DNA of 64,000 nt from Anaspis maculata (Eukaryota > Arthropoda > Insecta > Coleoptera > Scraptiidae), in assembly GCA_949128115.1 (NCBI GenBank), contig OX421962.1:43361745-43425744 (forward strand), given 5' to 3'. The translations under genes were made by a program, and so were the position numbers. A model generated the notes under the pieces. It ran no database searches, was not told the origin of the DNA, and saw nothing but the letters and a program-made list of their open reading frames with translations. Numbering within the stretch: the first letter of the stretch is position 1; every line of letters starts with the position of its first letter. Positions 23,201 through 32,338 of the stretch are shown in pieces.

Positions 23201-23925
23201 TGTCACTTCAATAATCGAAATGTAAACAAACAACAAACATAACCTCCTAATCGTTCAACATTTAATATGGTCAGAATGAAATGTTACGTGCCGTATGGCA
23301 GAAAGACGCAGAAAAGATTCAGGTATAACGAAACATAACGAGCTGCAAGGCGATCGACGAAACAAGAGTGTTATTTGGTTAGATCTGTCGAAACGTCAAA
23401 TCGACGTCAAGCGCTGTCAGCTGAAATTTGCGTGACATTACACACGCACACTGTATTACAGTGTTGTCAACTTGTTGTCGTGATATAGATATGGCAACGT
23501 CCTACTTTCACAGGTATGCGCAGAAGCCTTTCGGGAAACGTGGATTATTCAAAAGTGAAGTTACCCGAAAAGCACTTTATCGAAGATAATTTTTTTCTAG
23601 CAGGATATCTATTTTTTTGATATTATTGTTTGTGATAGGTATATACTTATTGTCCGAAACCATGAGATCATTTTTATTTAATCTTTATTATCATAGAAAA
23701 ACCTCTTTAAGTGCATGCAAAAGAAGCAAGTACTCTTTTGATGATTGTAAGATTTCTTTCACGAATGGATTATGGAAAGATCAGAGCTAATCAACGCAGC
23801 AAACATGCAGAATTGGAATAGCTCAGGGCCTCGGCAGTCCGAAGTTACTGCATGGTCTCCAAAATCTAACCATTCTTCGATACCGACAACTTCAATGACA
23901 ATGACGCGCAGTTTAAATCAAGGAA
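20253..23925. other. Long stretch without a recognised gene
   Basis: Only short frames with no family signal. A possible diverged MITE lies at about 23148-23530 (CGCATACCTG at one side, CAGGTATGCG at the other). A lone TACAGGGTGACAAC (22539-22552) looks like a mariner-type terminus but has no partner. Confidence 0.4.
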
Positions 23926-23929
23926 CTTT

Positions 23930-24025
23930 TATTTTTCCGACCCGGGCTGGGAATAGAACCCAGGCCATACCATCAGCATGGCAAGTCCGCGTGTTAATCT
24001 TTGCACATGAACTCTTGTAGGACGT
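23930..24025 (-). repeat. tRNA-derived SINE fragment
   Basis: On the minus strand the sequence reads TTAACACGCGGACTTGCCAT then GGCCTGGGTTCTATTCCCAG, resembling the D arm to anticodon arm and the B box/T arm of a tRNA. AAAAATAAAAG follows as a short A-rich tail. It is too degraded to be a tRNA gene. Confidence 0.5.
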
Positions 24026-24035
24026 TAATCAGCTT

Positions 24036-24618
24036 GTTTACTATTGAATGAAAAATTTCACCAGCCCACTTTGTCCTTTCGAAACAAAACAAATATTTGG
24101 TGACATTTTGCAATCATTTGTACGCATTAATGGTCCCCAACTCCCAAACTCAATCCAACTCCCTGTTCGATGAAGAACCGTCCGTTTGACATCCGCAGGT
24201 GGTGGTGTTATTTATGGTGTTTTTTACGCGAAACATATTATATGGACATTTCAATCACGCATGTTGCGGTGCTAATTTGTCATATAGCAGAGTGTATGCG
24301 AATGAGTATCCATAACATCCACACCTATTACACATCTACAGCCCATCAAAGCTCCACGTGTGTGCAATGTGAGTAGTATGGGTTGTCCAACTGTGGGGAT
24401 GCAATTGCGCACGTTGATGTGTTAATAGCAAATGTCGCAAACCGGCCGCGCTACTCGGTTACTTGATTAATGATTGACCAACATCGTACGTCACTCGCTA
24501 ATAATGAGCTTATCTGAAGCACATTGCAGGGCTCTATCCTTCATTTGCTATAGTGTGATGTCCGTTTGTCGCCATTTACCTGCCCCTATATCCTATATGG
24601 CCGCTTCATGGAGGCATG
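24036..24618. other. No feature recognised
   Basis: Non-coding DNA preceding the hAT insertion. A 68-codon frame (24170-24376) has no recognisable domain. Confidence 0.4.
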
Positions 24619-25047
24619 GCGACCACCAAGGCCGTTCCTAACAGGGCGTTCAAGGCGTGCGACGCACACGGGCGCACTTTGCCAAGGGCGCAAAAACTCG
24701 ACCGACTGAAAAAAATTCAAAAAGGGCGTTTTGCGCCCCCGCTATAGCCGAGCGGCGCTTTAGCGCCCGATGCAAAAACCAATAATACCAATACGAAGCA
24801 ATTTTCCGCTGTTATGCTTACGTTTTGCTTACGCTACCGTTTGCGTAACCGTATGCGGTTCCGTATCCGTTTGCGTCGACTATAAAGTATAAGCTTCAGT
24901 CGTAGAAAACCGTATCACAAGACAAAGACAATCACGGACCACGGTAACAACTATGGCAGCCAACCCCGCCCCAGATGAGGAAACGGACGTTCTGCGAACG
25001 TTCTTCGCTAACGAATGCGAATCCTTCTAATCCGCTAGAAGCGAATG

Positions 25048-25251
25048 CTTCTACCTAAAGGCCGCTCTTTGAAATTACGCAACGCAACCGCAACGCAGAG
25101 CGCAACATTTCTGATTGGCTCGCAAGCCTTTCGCGTCGCTGCGATGACTTTGCGAATACCTTGCGAGCCAATCAGAAACGTTGCGCTTTGCGTTGCGGTT
25201 GCGTTGCGATTGCTGCGAATTTTCATAGAGCGGGCATAACAAGTAGAAGTT
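25048..25251. repeat. Palindrome of GCAACG-rich arms inside the hAT element
   Basis: TTCTGATTGGCTCGCAAG and CTTGCGAGCCAATCAGAA, with ACGCAACGCAACCGCAACGC against its complement, form arms of about 75-90 bp around a loop of about 40. Outer ends TTCTAC/GTAGAA suggest a separate small MITE. Confidence 0.75.
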
Positions 25252-25449
25252 AGGTATCTACTTGTGATCCCTGAAAGATAATGAAAACTTCCAAGCAAAA
25301 ATGCAGAAATGTATTTGAAAACCCAAGATTCATTGATATCCTGGATTTTAATGCTTTTTGAAATTCATTCACTGAATTGTTATTCTTTGTAAAATTTATG
25401 TCTGTTTTGACAGTATTTTGGCAGATTGTTCAATGAATACAAGAAATTG

Positions 25450-26135
25450 TGTATAGTGGGAGCGGCACGCAAAAGCATACCGCATTTTGGAGTAGAGTAA
25501 CGAGATTTTGCATGGGCGTACTTTATACTGAGACAAGCGATTTGACCCGCAGCACTCGATATTTTGTCCCTTAGGGGGCCAATGGTGGCCCTCTAAATTT
25601 TCAAGATGCAAGAACTTTCACAAAACGATCATTGAGTATCGTCATGTATGTCATAACAGAAGCTCACGGATCTATTGAAAATAATTTCATCAATAGTCGT
25701 CGGACCCGTTCCATTCTTCACACTTGGAAAGAAAATTCTTTGGCAGAGGTCAAAAAGACTGTTTTTATTTTTTCTGCTATGCAAGGCAACGATAAATTCA
25801 TATGCTTTGTTGCGTTCTCAACTGAATCGCATTCCGTAATCCTAAATATGAAGACAATTTTTTTGCAATGTCATTTTCCCAAGAAGAGGTGACCTCTTCA
25901 GTACACCTCTCTCAACGGATTTTTTCAGTTATGACATACATGACGATACTCAATGATCATTTTGTAGAAGTTCTTGCATCTTGAAAATTTGGAGGGTCCC
26001 CATTGGCCCCTTAAAGGACAAAATATTAATATCGAGTGATGCGGGTCAAATCGCTTGTCTCGGTATAAAGTACGCCCATGCAAAATCTCTTTACACCACA
26101 AAATCTTGTTACACCATTCCAAAATGCGGTATCGA
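25450..26135. repeat. Inverted repeat inside the hAT element
   Basis: The left arm 25450-25660 (with GATTTTGCATGGGCGTAC and GTCATGTATGTCATAAC) is inverted at 25930-26135. The loop of about 270 bases contains an 86-codon plus-strand frame (25632-25892) without a known domain. Confidence 0.75.
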
Positions 26136-26553
26136 TGTGTTTTTAGGTGTGTATACCACTTCCACTAGTAGTGTAATACAGATATTATATTACTTTTGTG
26201 AAAAAATAAAAAAACTGACATGGATTCTGAATTGTTTCATCCTTTTGGTCGAGTATAGAATGGGGGGGGGGCGCAGACCTGAAGCTTTGCACACGGGCGC
26301 TTAAACCCCTAGGAACGGCCCTGGCGACCACTTATCGTCTGCATGTCGTAAATCGTAATTCACATCAGCATGAGGACACGGTGGCGATTTCCAGTCTTAT
26401 CACTTGCAATCACGCTGACATCAAACCTTGATTACAAAATGCATTTTGCTCTCGAAATTCAAGTTAATTATGTGTAGTAAGTGCACATAATATTCAGGAT
26501 TATTAAAACAACTATCACAGTGTTATTCTGTTCTATGACTGGTAACCATATTG

Positions 26554-27466
26554 CTATAGTAGGTTCACTTGTACTGTGACTCTAGTTGGCTGGGCAAATT
26601 CTCTACTTTAGCATTGTAGGCTTGCCGCCTTTTCACCTGGTGTGAAACTGACTTCTCTGAAAGTAAAGTTATATTTCTTATCAAATTGATATTAAAATCT
26701 TGGAAAACTGACCTGATCATACGTGGAAGTGCGACTAGGGGGACGCAGAGCTGTATTACCGTCATGTAGACACCAAAAGAGCACGGGGCGGCTGCAAATT
26801 TAAGTCATCTTGACGGCGGCCCATTCAGGGTCGACAAAAACTCGTCCCGGGAAGCCCCAAAACGAAAGAAAATTACAAATTGAAGGTACTAACATCAATT
26901 TCGGTCCAATACGCAACTTTGAGCGGCTGGGTTTTTTTGAAATGTGGTTTAATTTACTTTTCACACGTAATGTTTTTTACCAGTGACAGACTGCACGGCG
27001 ATCCTTGTATCGCCTATAATTCTTAAGGGTTTGGCGTGTATTTTTGACTGGAAGAGGCGAAAGGGTTGATGATTGCATGGTGTCCCTTCTTTGGACGAAG
27101 GGCATTGTATACTCTTTAATTTGAAACATCAAAAGTTTGACCGGCTATGAGAGGTTAGAAATATTTTTGACAACTGTCAAATGCCAAGGGCCCTTTTGAT
27201 TCATTTGTTCATTGGCAAAAATTAGAAACAGCTCGAAAAATTGTTACATTTTCAATAAAATGGAAAAAAGCGTCAGACATATCACGTACCGCCCAAATGT
27301 TCCGGCTATCTGCAAAGGAAATACGCAAAAAATGTGTTTCAAAACTGGTCCGGCCAGAGCAGCCAACTGCAAAGTTTTGGGGATTTTCTATATTTCACAT
27401 TTTCAGAAACTTAGAAACAAAATCTCACAGCCGACTAGAATCACGGTACAAGTGAGCATAGTATAA
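26554..27466. mobile_element. TIR transposon (copy 2, uninterrupted)
   Basis: Same family as 8070-10808, beginning CTATAGTAGGTTCACTTGTA and ending TACAAGTGAGCATAGTATAA. The flanking octamers CCATATTG (left) and CAATATTG (right) agree at seven of eight positions, suggesting an 8-bp duplication. No transposase recognised. Its GGGGATTTTCTATATTTCAC provides the empty site of the foldback insertion in copy 1. Confidence 0.75.
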
Positions 27467-27469
27467 CAA

Positions 27470-28128
27470 TATTGCTGAGGGTGTTAACTGGTAGCAATAT
27501 TGCTGGCAGGAAAATTGGCTTCCGCTTTTCTGTTTTATCACATATTGCTAAACTTGAGCCGTTCTTTGGAGTGGAGTGGAGGGGTGATAGATCTCTAAAT
27601 CTGGTGTTGACATCATGGACGTCTGAATTTAAGGTTATTCTGGTAAACAACTCCGGGGGCTTTTTAGTACGGAGGATTTTGAGGAACATGGGCGCAGAAT
27701 GTAATTTTCTTCTGTTCTCCATATTAAGCCAATTAGCATCGGAGAATTTGTGGCTCACACGGTCGTATTTTTTCATTCCGTAAAGAAGTCTAATGCACGA
27801 ATTCTGCAGCTTTTGCAGGCGGTTGCTGTCATTCTGTCTCAGAAAAGGGCCATATACGACGTCACAGTGATTGACCTGGGACAGCACCAAGGATTCACAT
27901 AGCAGTTTTTTTTTTACATGGGAAGCTCAAGAATGTTATGTTTTGATAAGTTGATTTGAGGTGAAAATAGCCTCGCTGGAGGCATTTAGAGACGTGAGTG
28001 GTGAGTTTCAAGTCATTGTCGATGTGTTGCCCAAGGTTCTTAGCCTCGCATGCGAAGGGTACAATTTCACCAATCACAATACCATCGTGGCATTTCACCT
28101 TGTCCTGATCCACCTTTCTGCCAAACAG
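27470..28128 (-). pseudogene. Old LINE ORF2, C-terminal piece
   Basis: The minus-strand frames 27895-28113 and 27441-27890 read LFGRKVDQDKVK, LGQHIDNDLKLTTHVSK, then SQVNHCDVVYGPF, NRLQKLQNSCIRLLYGMKKY and WLNMENRRKLHS. This is the segment following the reverse transcriptase in jockey/CR1-type LINEs (D..L.W..H, L.Y...VW/YG, N.LQ.IQN...R....). The two frames are offset, so there is a frameshift near 27892. It is the downstream part of the element whose upstream pieces are at 29390-30059 and 36382-36700. Confidence 0.75.
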
Positions 28129-28135
28129 AAGTGCT

Positions 28136-29381
28136 CAGTGCCGTTTTTGCGTCCAGGGCCCCGGCTCCTTTGGGGGCCCCCGAGGCCCCCTTAAATTTCC
28201 GAAACTATAGACTTTAATCCATTCCAAGCTTAAATAAACCACAGCTGGCCATGATAAATTCGAGCTCTGTTGGTGTCCCTGATTTTTTATGTTTTAATGT
28301 CATCTTGATACAAGGGAGGTTACATTCAAATTTGTGTCCGTTTGACATGAAACCTTCACCTGAACAACGCTGTGTTGTCAAATTGTCATTCTGGGGACTG
28401 CGTCGCTGGCAGGTCACAGGTTTGCCCACTGATCTCAGCCCGCTTTCTTTCGGTTAGGATCACAGTTCATGATCCTGGAAGAGAGGGTGAATTAACGTAC
28501 ATAGGTTCTTACAGGGCACGACGAGCTCAGGTCACGAGATCACTTCGCGACTAAATCACACTACGGCGGTAGAACTGGGTTTGCCTCGATCACTTTTTAA
28601 ACTGTATATTCTTACTACTACACTTTTCAATACTTTCACTATTGAAATTACGTGTTTAAAGGCGTTTTTAAGACAAAAACTAATAAAAATATTGTGTCAG
28701 TGTCAAAATCTGACCTAACAATTGAATTAAAACGGCAATCCAGCAGAGCAAACATCACTTTGACAAATTTGATCAAATCATCTTGACTTTTCCAATCCGT
28801 CAACGTATCACATTGTCCAACTTAAAGAAAAAATATCATAGGCAACTGTGATTTTTTGAAGCTTGGAATGGATAATATTTCCGAAACTAAACTATTTTTG
28901 TAAAAAATATTGTTCTCATATCCTTTTCACGACTTTCATTTAATTATGTCATTTTTTGAGCTGATCGTGCGCCGCCCTTACCTCCCAAGCGCCCACGATG
29001 CTCCATCTCACTTAACTCATTCAGAAAAGAAAAGACCGGTTTTCTGTCGAAAACTTCCAAGAAGCGCAACATTGTTGTGAAAAAAGTTTGTTTAATAAGT
29101 ACTGTGCTAAAAAAGTCAAAAGGTGAAATCGCAGAACCTTTGAAATATGCCAAAAAAATGTTGCCTGCGGTGCTACCACTCCTCAGCTTGCGCCATCGTC
29201 GTTACCTTTGTCCCCTCTGCCCTCAATTTTGGCTACACCACTGGGTTTCTATGCCCCTTCTCACGGGAGTATTGGCATGCGGTGCTGCTCGCCTCACTCG
29301 CGTTCTTTTTTCAGCACATTTTTATAAGAGGGCCCCTCATTGCCATGTGCCCGGAGCCCCATTTGTTCAAAAGACGGCACC
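28136..29381. mobile_element. hAT-like element inside the old LINE
   Basis: It starts CAGTGCCGTTTTTGCGTCC and ends GACGGCACC, a short inverted terminus, and both ends continue into G/C-homopolymer-rich subterminal DNA (GGGCCCCGG near the left, CCCGGAGCCCC near the right), as in hAT elements. AAGTGCT flanks both ends (28129-28135, 29382-29388); an eighth base may be mutated. Across the gap the LINE reads NPKKSVA..LLFGRKV, confirming an insertion. Minus-strand CAGTGGTGTAGCC (about 29242) looks like another hAT terminus, so further nesting is possible. Confidence 0.65.
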
Positions 29382-29389
29382 AAGTGCTA

Positions 29390-30059
29390 CCGATTTTTTA
29401 GGGTTAAGCTGCAAGCAGTGCTTTCGAGAAATGTCTTTTAAGTTCGCAAGATCAAAGTTCACTGTCGCTAAGGCCTGTTGAGATTCGTCTGCTGAGAATG
29501 AAATACGTACCTAAGTGTAATCAGCATAGAAATGATTGTTGGCAGCCAAAGAGGAAGGCAAAAGTAAAATTCGATATGTAGATTATAAATAGTAGCGGCC
29601 CCAGAATGGATCCTTGTGGAACACCTCTCAAAATTTTAAGAGAGGAGACACGGCTGTTGTAACACTTTGAGTTTACCCATTAGATAATCGAAGATGAGGT
29701 TGATGGAAGACGTCGGCAGACCAGCATAGTGCAGAATAGATTTCAGGATCTGGTGGTGTCGCATGCCCTGGAATAATCTAGCAGAACAAGAATAGTGAGA
29801 AGATCCTTGTCTGAAGCTCCCAAGATGTCATCGGTTATAGAGAAAAGAGTCGTGCAACATCCACGTCGAGGTCTAAATCCTGACTGATTAGCAGGCAAAA
29901 TGCTACTTTGCAACAAGCGTTACTTTCTATATGGGCCCGCATCAGCTGTTGCTCTATTACTTTCTTGAGGATTTTTGACGTGGTTGGTAAAATGCTTATT
30001 GGGCGGATGTCCCTGAAACTCTCAGGTTTGGAGGACTTGGGCAACGGCAAAATAAGGAG
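29390..30059 (-). pseudogene. Old LINE reverse transcriptase, middle piece
   Basis: Minus-strand translation gives LPLPKSSKPESFRDIRPISI and LPTTSKILKKVIEQQLM, then in other frames NQSGFRPRRGCCTTLFSITD, LLTILVLLDYSRA, LRGVPQGSILGPLLFI and a decayed YADD block followed by LNPKKS. These are reverse transcriptase motifs 1 to 6 of a jockey/CR1-like LINE in the right order. At least three frameshifts and stops break the frame. The piece ends at the TSD of the RTE/jockey-like insertion on the right (30060-30069). Confidence 0.75.
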
Positions 30060-30069
30060 ATGTTTCCAT
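30060..30069. repeat. 10-bp target duplication, left copy
   Basis: ATGTTTCCAT; the other copy is at 36372-36381. They bracket the truncated LINE (with its nested element). In the old LINE reading frame both copies encode the W-K-H of the sequence FPSTWKH/LLILPLPK, so the site lay inside its coding region. Confidence 0.85.
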
Positions 30070-30530
30070 ATATATATTCAGCACAACGGGCCGTGAAGAC
30101 CCAGGCTTTTACAATAATAAATAATTGTACATTCTGTTATAATGTGAGTGTATAGTGTAAAAAAAATTATAATTGTTCCAGAGCTTGTCCCACTATGCCT
30201 CTCCACATTATCCTGTCGTTTGCCTTTTCCCTCCAATTAGTGACGCTCAGCTGTTCCAGGTCTTTTTCCACCATCTCGATCCATCTGTTTTTTGGTCTGC
30301 CTCTTCTTTTCTTGCTCTTTATTTCGTGAGTTAGCACTTTGCGTGTTGCTCTGTCCTGTGGGAGTCTTGCGGTATGGCCTGCCCATCGTATTCTCTGCGA
30401 TCTTATTGTGGCCGGTTTGGTTGGTTTACCATACAAAAGTGCAAGTTCTTCATTCGTTCTTCTACTCCGTCCTTCCTCTGTCTGTTTTCCTCCAAAAATC
30501 CTTCGTAACAGTTTTCTTTCCCATATTTCG
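30070..30530 (-). pseudogene. Truncated LINE, C-terminal part (RTE/jockey-like)
   Basis: The minus frame reads WERKLLRRIFGG, NEELALLYGKP, QRIRWAGHTARLPQDRA, KKRRGRPKNRWIEMVEKDLE and NWREKANDRIMWRGIV, the signature C-terminus of an abundant insect LINE group often labelled 'craniofacial development protein 2-like'. The stop lies at 30167-30169; an A/T-rich 3' UTR follows to 30070. The first 68 codons of the apparent frame (30531-30598) belong to the 5' end of the younger inserted LINE. The upstream half lies at 35901-36371. Coding is open here, so it is younger than its host LINE. Confidence 0.8.
30524..30530. repeat. 7-bp target duplication of the intact LINE, left copy
   Basis: TATTTCG; the right copy is at 35894-35900. 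Removing the element and one copy restores an uninterrupted minus frame (..ELEI followed by WERK..) in the host LINE. Confidence 0.85.
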
Positions 30531-30895
30531 TGATGAACGTGAATGTCCGGTCTGTGTACTGTTTTTTGGGTCTTCGTTCTTGTTTGTGTTTCTGTCATGG
30601 TTTGAAGTGGCTAAAATTTACGAAACTGTGCCAACAGTGACGGCACACATCCCTCTGTGATCTGGTGATTTCGAGCGAGCTTTGGAGCTTCTCCTTGGGC
30701 AAAGTTCGACCGACCGCGTGTTGGAGCACGCCATTGTTGTTGTTGAATTTGATCGTTCTTATCTTTGGATAGCCCGGACTTGTATGCACGCTGAATAATT
30801 ATTATTGCTGCACAGTGATTGTACTCCGGAGCTCCTTCCCAGTAGGGGCCACTGGGGCCTCTGCGTTGTGAGCGCCGGGGTACCACACTCTCACT

Positions 30896-32314
30896 ATGGC
30901 AAACCGCCCCCCTTCCTATCGTCAGGCAAGTACGTCACCTGCGGATTCGGGCAGACCAAAGAAAAAATTCAAGGATGACACCCAGCTGAACTCTGGCGAT
31001 CCAGCAGTTGCGGACTTGACCGCGATTAACCTTCCGATCGATGGTACTCAAAATACTGATGTTTTCGAGGATGTTTTGGAACGCTCGATGGATGAAAGTC
31101 GGTATGTATCCGCCCCAGAGTTAAGATGGTGGGACGAAGAGACCGAGTTCAAGAAGAATGAAAGTGAAATGCTTAACGAGATAATACAGGCATTGAATGT
31201 AGTCAAATATGCCACAGATAGCGTTGCAATGGATGAAGCTGGGGTTCAAAGATACAAAGAGCTGACCAACGCTAGGGAAACTATCTACCAAAACATAATT
31301 CTGCTTAACTCTCGTTCTAAACAAATCGAAACGGAAAACTCCAAACTAAAAATGGAACTCCAGAGACTGCACCATGAACAAAAACACCATCGTTTTAATC
31401 AGCAAACACAACAACGAGATCTTATCAAATTGGACCAGCGGAAAAGATCCTACGCACAGACAGCAGCAACAACCAAGCTGGAAAAGGAAAAAACGTACGG
31501 TACACAACACACGCGAGAAAAACAAGACGCAAAAGAAGCCTGGACATCACCCAAGTTAGAAAAAAAATTTGAAGTGATGATAAAATCCATCAACGAAGAA
31601 AACACAAAAGGAACTTGGAATAAACTCAAGAGCATCAAAATCTCAGACATACAGGGTGGTCTCAAAAGTGTAAGAACATTGCGAAATGGCAATGTTATTA
31701 TAGAGAGTCAGAATGAGGAACAGAGAAACAAACTGAGAAACGTACTCAAAGATTTCACGGAGATAACTGTAAATGAGGTCCAAAACTCCGACCCCATGCT
31801 CGTTATAACCGGAGTAGAAAAAGGATACGAAGATTCAGATTTCAAAAAAATAATAATTGAGCAGAATGAGGAATTCCGATCGAAGTTTGGCGGCCAAAGA
31901 TTGTTGGAGACAATCCGCATAATTGCAAAGAAGAGCTGCAGAAATCCTGGCAAAGAAAATTGGATAATACAAACACCCCCTGATATTTTCAAATATCTGG
32001 TGAAGCAGGAGCGCATCAATTTCGATCTTTTGAAGCTATACGTACAAGAACATATAAACTTGGCTATATGTTTCCAATGCTGTGCTTTTGCTCACGTGGC
32101 CAAGTACTGTAGTGATGAAATATGCTGTCATCTATGCGGAGAAAAACACGAACCGAAGGAATGTAAAGCAGAAGAATTGAATTGTCCGAACTGTGAAAAA
32201 ATGGGGATAATGGAACGAAAGCATTCAGCGAGGGATCTTAATTGTCCAAGCTTCAAACGGAAGATTGACATAGTCCGACGATCGATCAACTACAGCGATA
32301 ACACGCCTTCATAG
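30896..32314 (+). CDS. LINE ORF1 protein, gag-like zinc-knuckle protein
   Basis: 472 residues. In LINEs this protein binds the element RNA and packages it into the ribonucleoprotein. The N-terminal third is hydrophilic; residues of about 85-180 look like a helical/coiled-coil stretch (LNSRSKQIETENSKLKMEL), followed by a basic, Gln- and Lys-rich segment. The middle (about 220-380) carries an RRM-like or linker region with no clear motif. The C-terminus has three zinc knuckles: C392-C395-H400-C405 (CX2CX4HX4C), C411-C414-H418-C423 (CX2CX3HX4C) and C430-C433-H443-C450 (a looser third). The start is the first ATG after the 5' UTR. It ends with TAG, and the same frame stays open into ORF2, 24 bases downstream. 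Confidence 0.85.
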   Translation: MANRPPSYRQASTSPADSGRPKKKFKDDTQLNSGDPAVADLTAINLPIDGTQNTDVFEDVLERSMDESRYVSAPELRWWDEETEFKKNESEMLNEIIQALNVVKYATDSVAMDEAGVQRYKELTNARETIYQNIILLNSRSKQIETENSKLKMELQRLHHEQKHHRFNQQTQQRDLIKLDQRKRSYAQTAATTKLEKEKTYGTQHTREKQDAKEAWTSPKLEKKFEVMIKSINEENTKGTWNKLKSIKISDIQGGLKSVRTLRNGNVIIESQNEEQRNKLRNVLKDFTEITVNEVQNSDPMLVITGVEKGYEDSDFKKIIIEQNEEFRSKFGGQRLLETIRIIAKKSCRNPGKENWIIQTPPDIFKYLVKQERINFDLLKLYVQEHINLAICFQCCAFAHVAKYCSDEICCHLCGEKHEPKECKAEELNCPNCEKMGIMERKHSARDLNCPSFKRKIDIVRRSINYSDNTPS

Positions 32315-32320
32315 CAACCA
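32312..32320 (+). promoter_or_regulatory. Candidate UAG readthrough site between ORF1 and ORF2
   Basis: The ORF1 stop codon and the next two codons are TAG CAA CCA, which fits the UAG-CAR-YYA context known to promote stop-codon readthrough in plant RNA viruses. No other stop lies between it and the ORF2 ATG in the same frame (eight sense codons). The motif is seen; its activity is inference. ORF2 could equally be started by reinitiation at its own ATG. Confidence 0.4.
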
Positions 32321-32338
32321 GGAAGGCACACGGGACTG

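Larger units (their letters stand above)
24627..26323. mobile_element. hAT-type transposon with perfect 8-bp target duplication
   Basis: The ends CAAGGCCGTTCCTA and TAGGAACGGCCCTG are 14-bp inverted repeats with one mismatch. GCGACCAC flanks both ends (24619-24626, 26324-26331). Eight-base duplications and C-A-R-G-G ends are hAT hallmarks; the subterminal GGGCGCA-rich segments are also typical. The 1.7-kb interior holds two palindromes (25048-25251 and 25450-26135) and no recognised transposase, so it is non-autonomous. Confidence 0.85.

Noticed and set aside
30167..30598. 143-codon minus frame taken as a single gene
   Set aside because: Its first 23 or so residues come from the 5' end of the inserted intact LINE; only the part from 30530 downwards is LINE ORF2 C-terminus.
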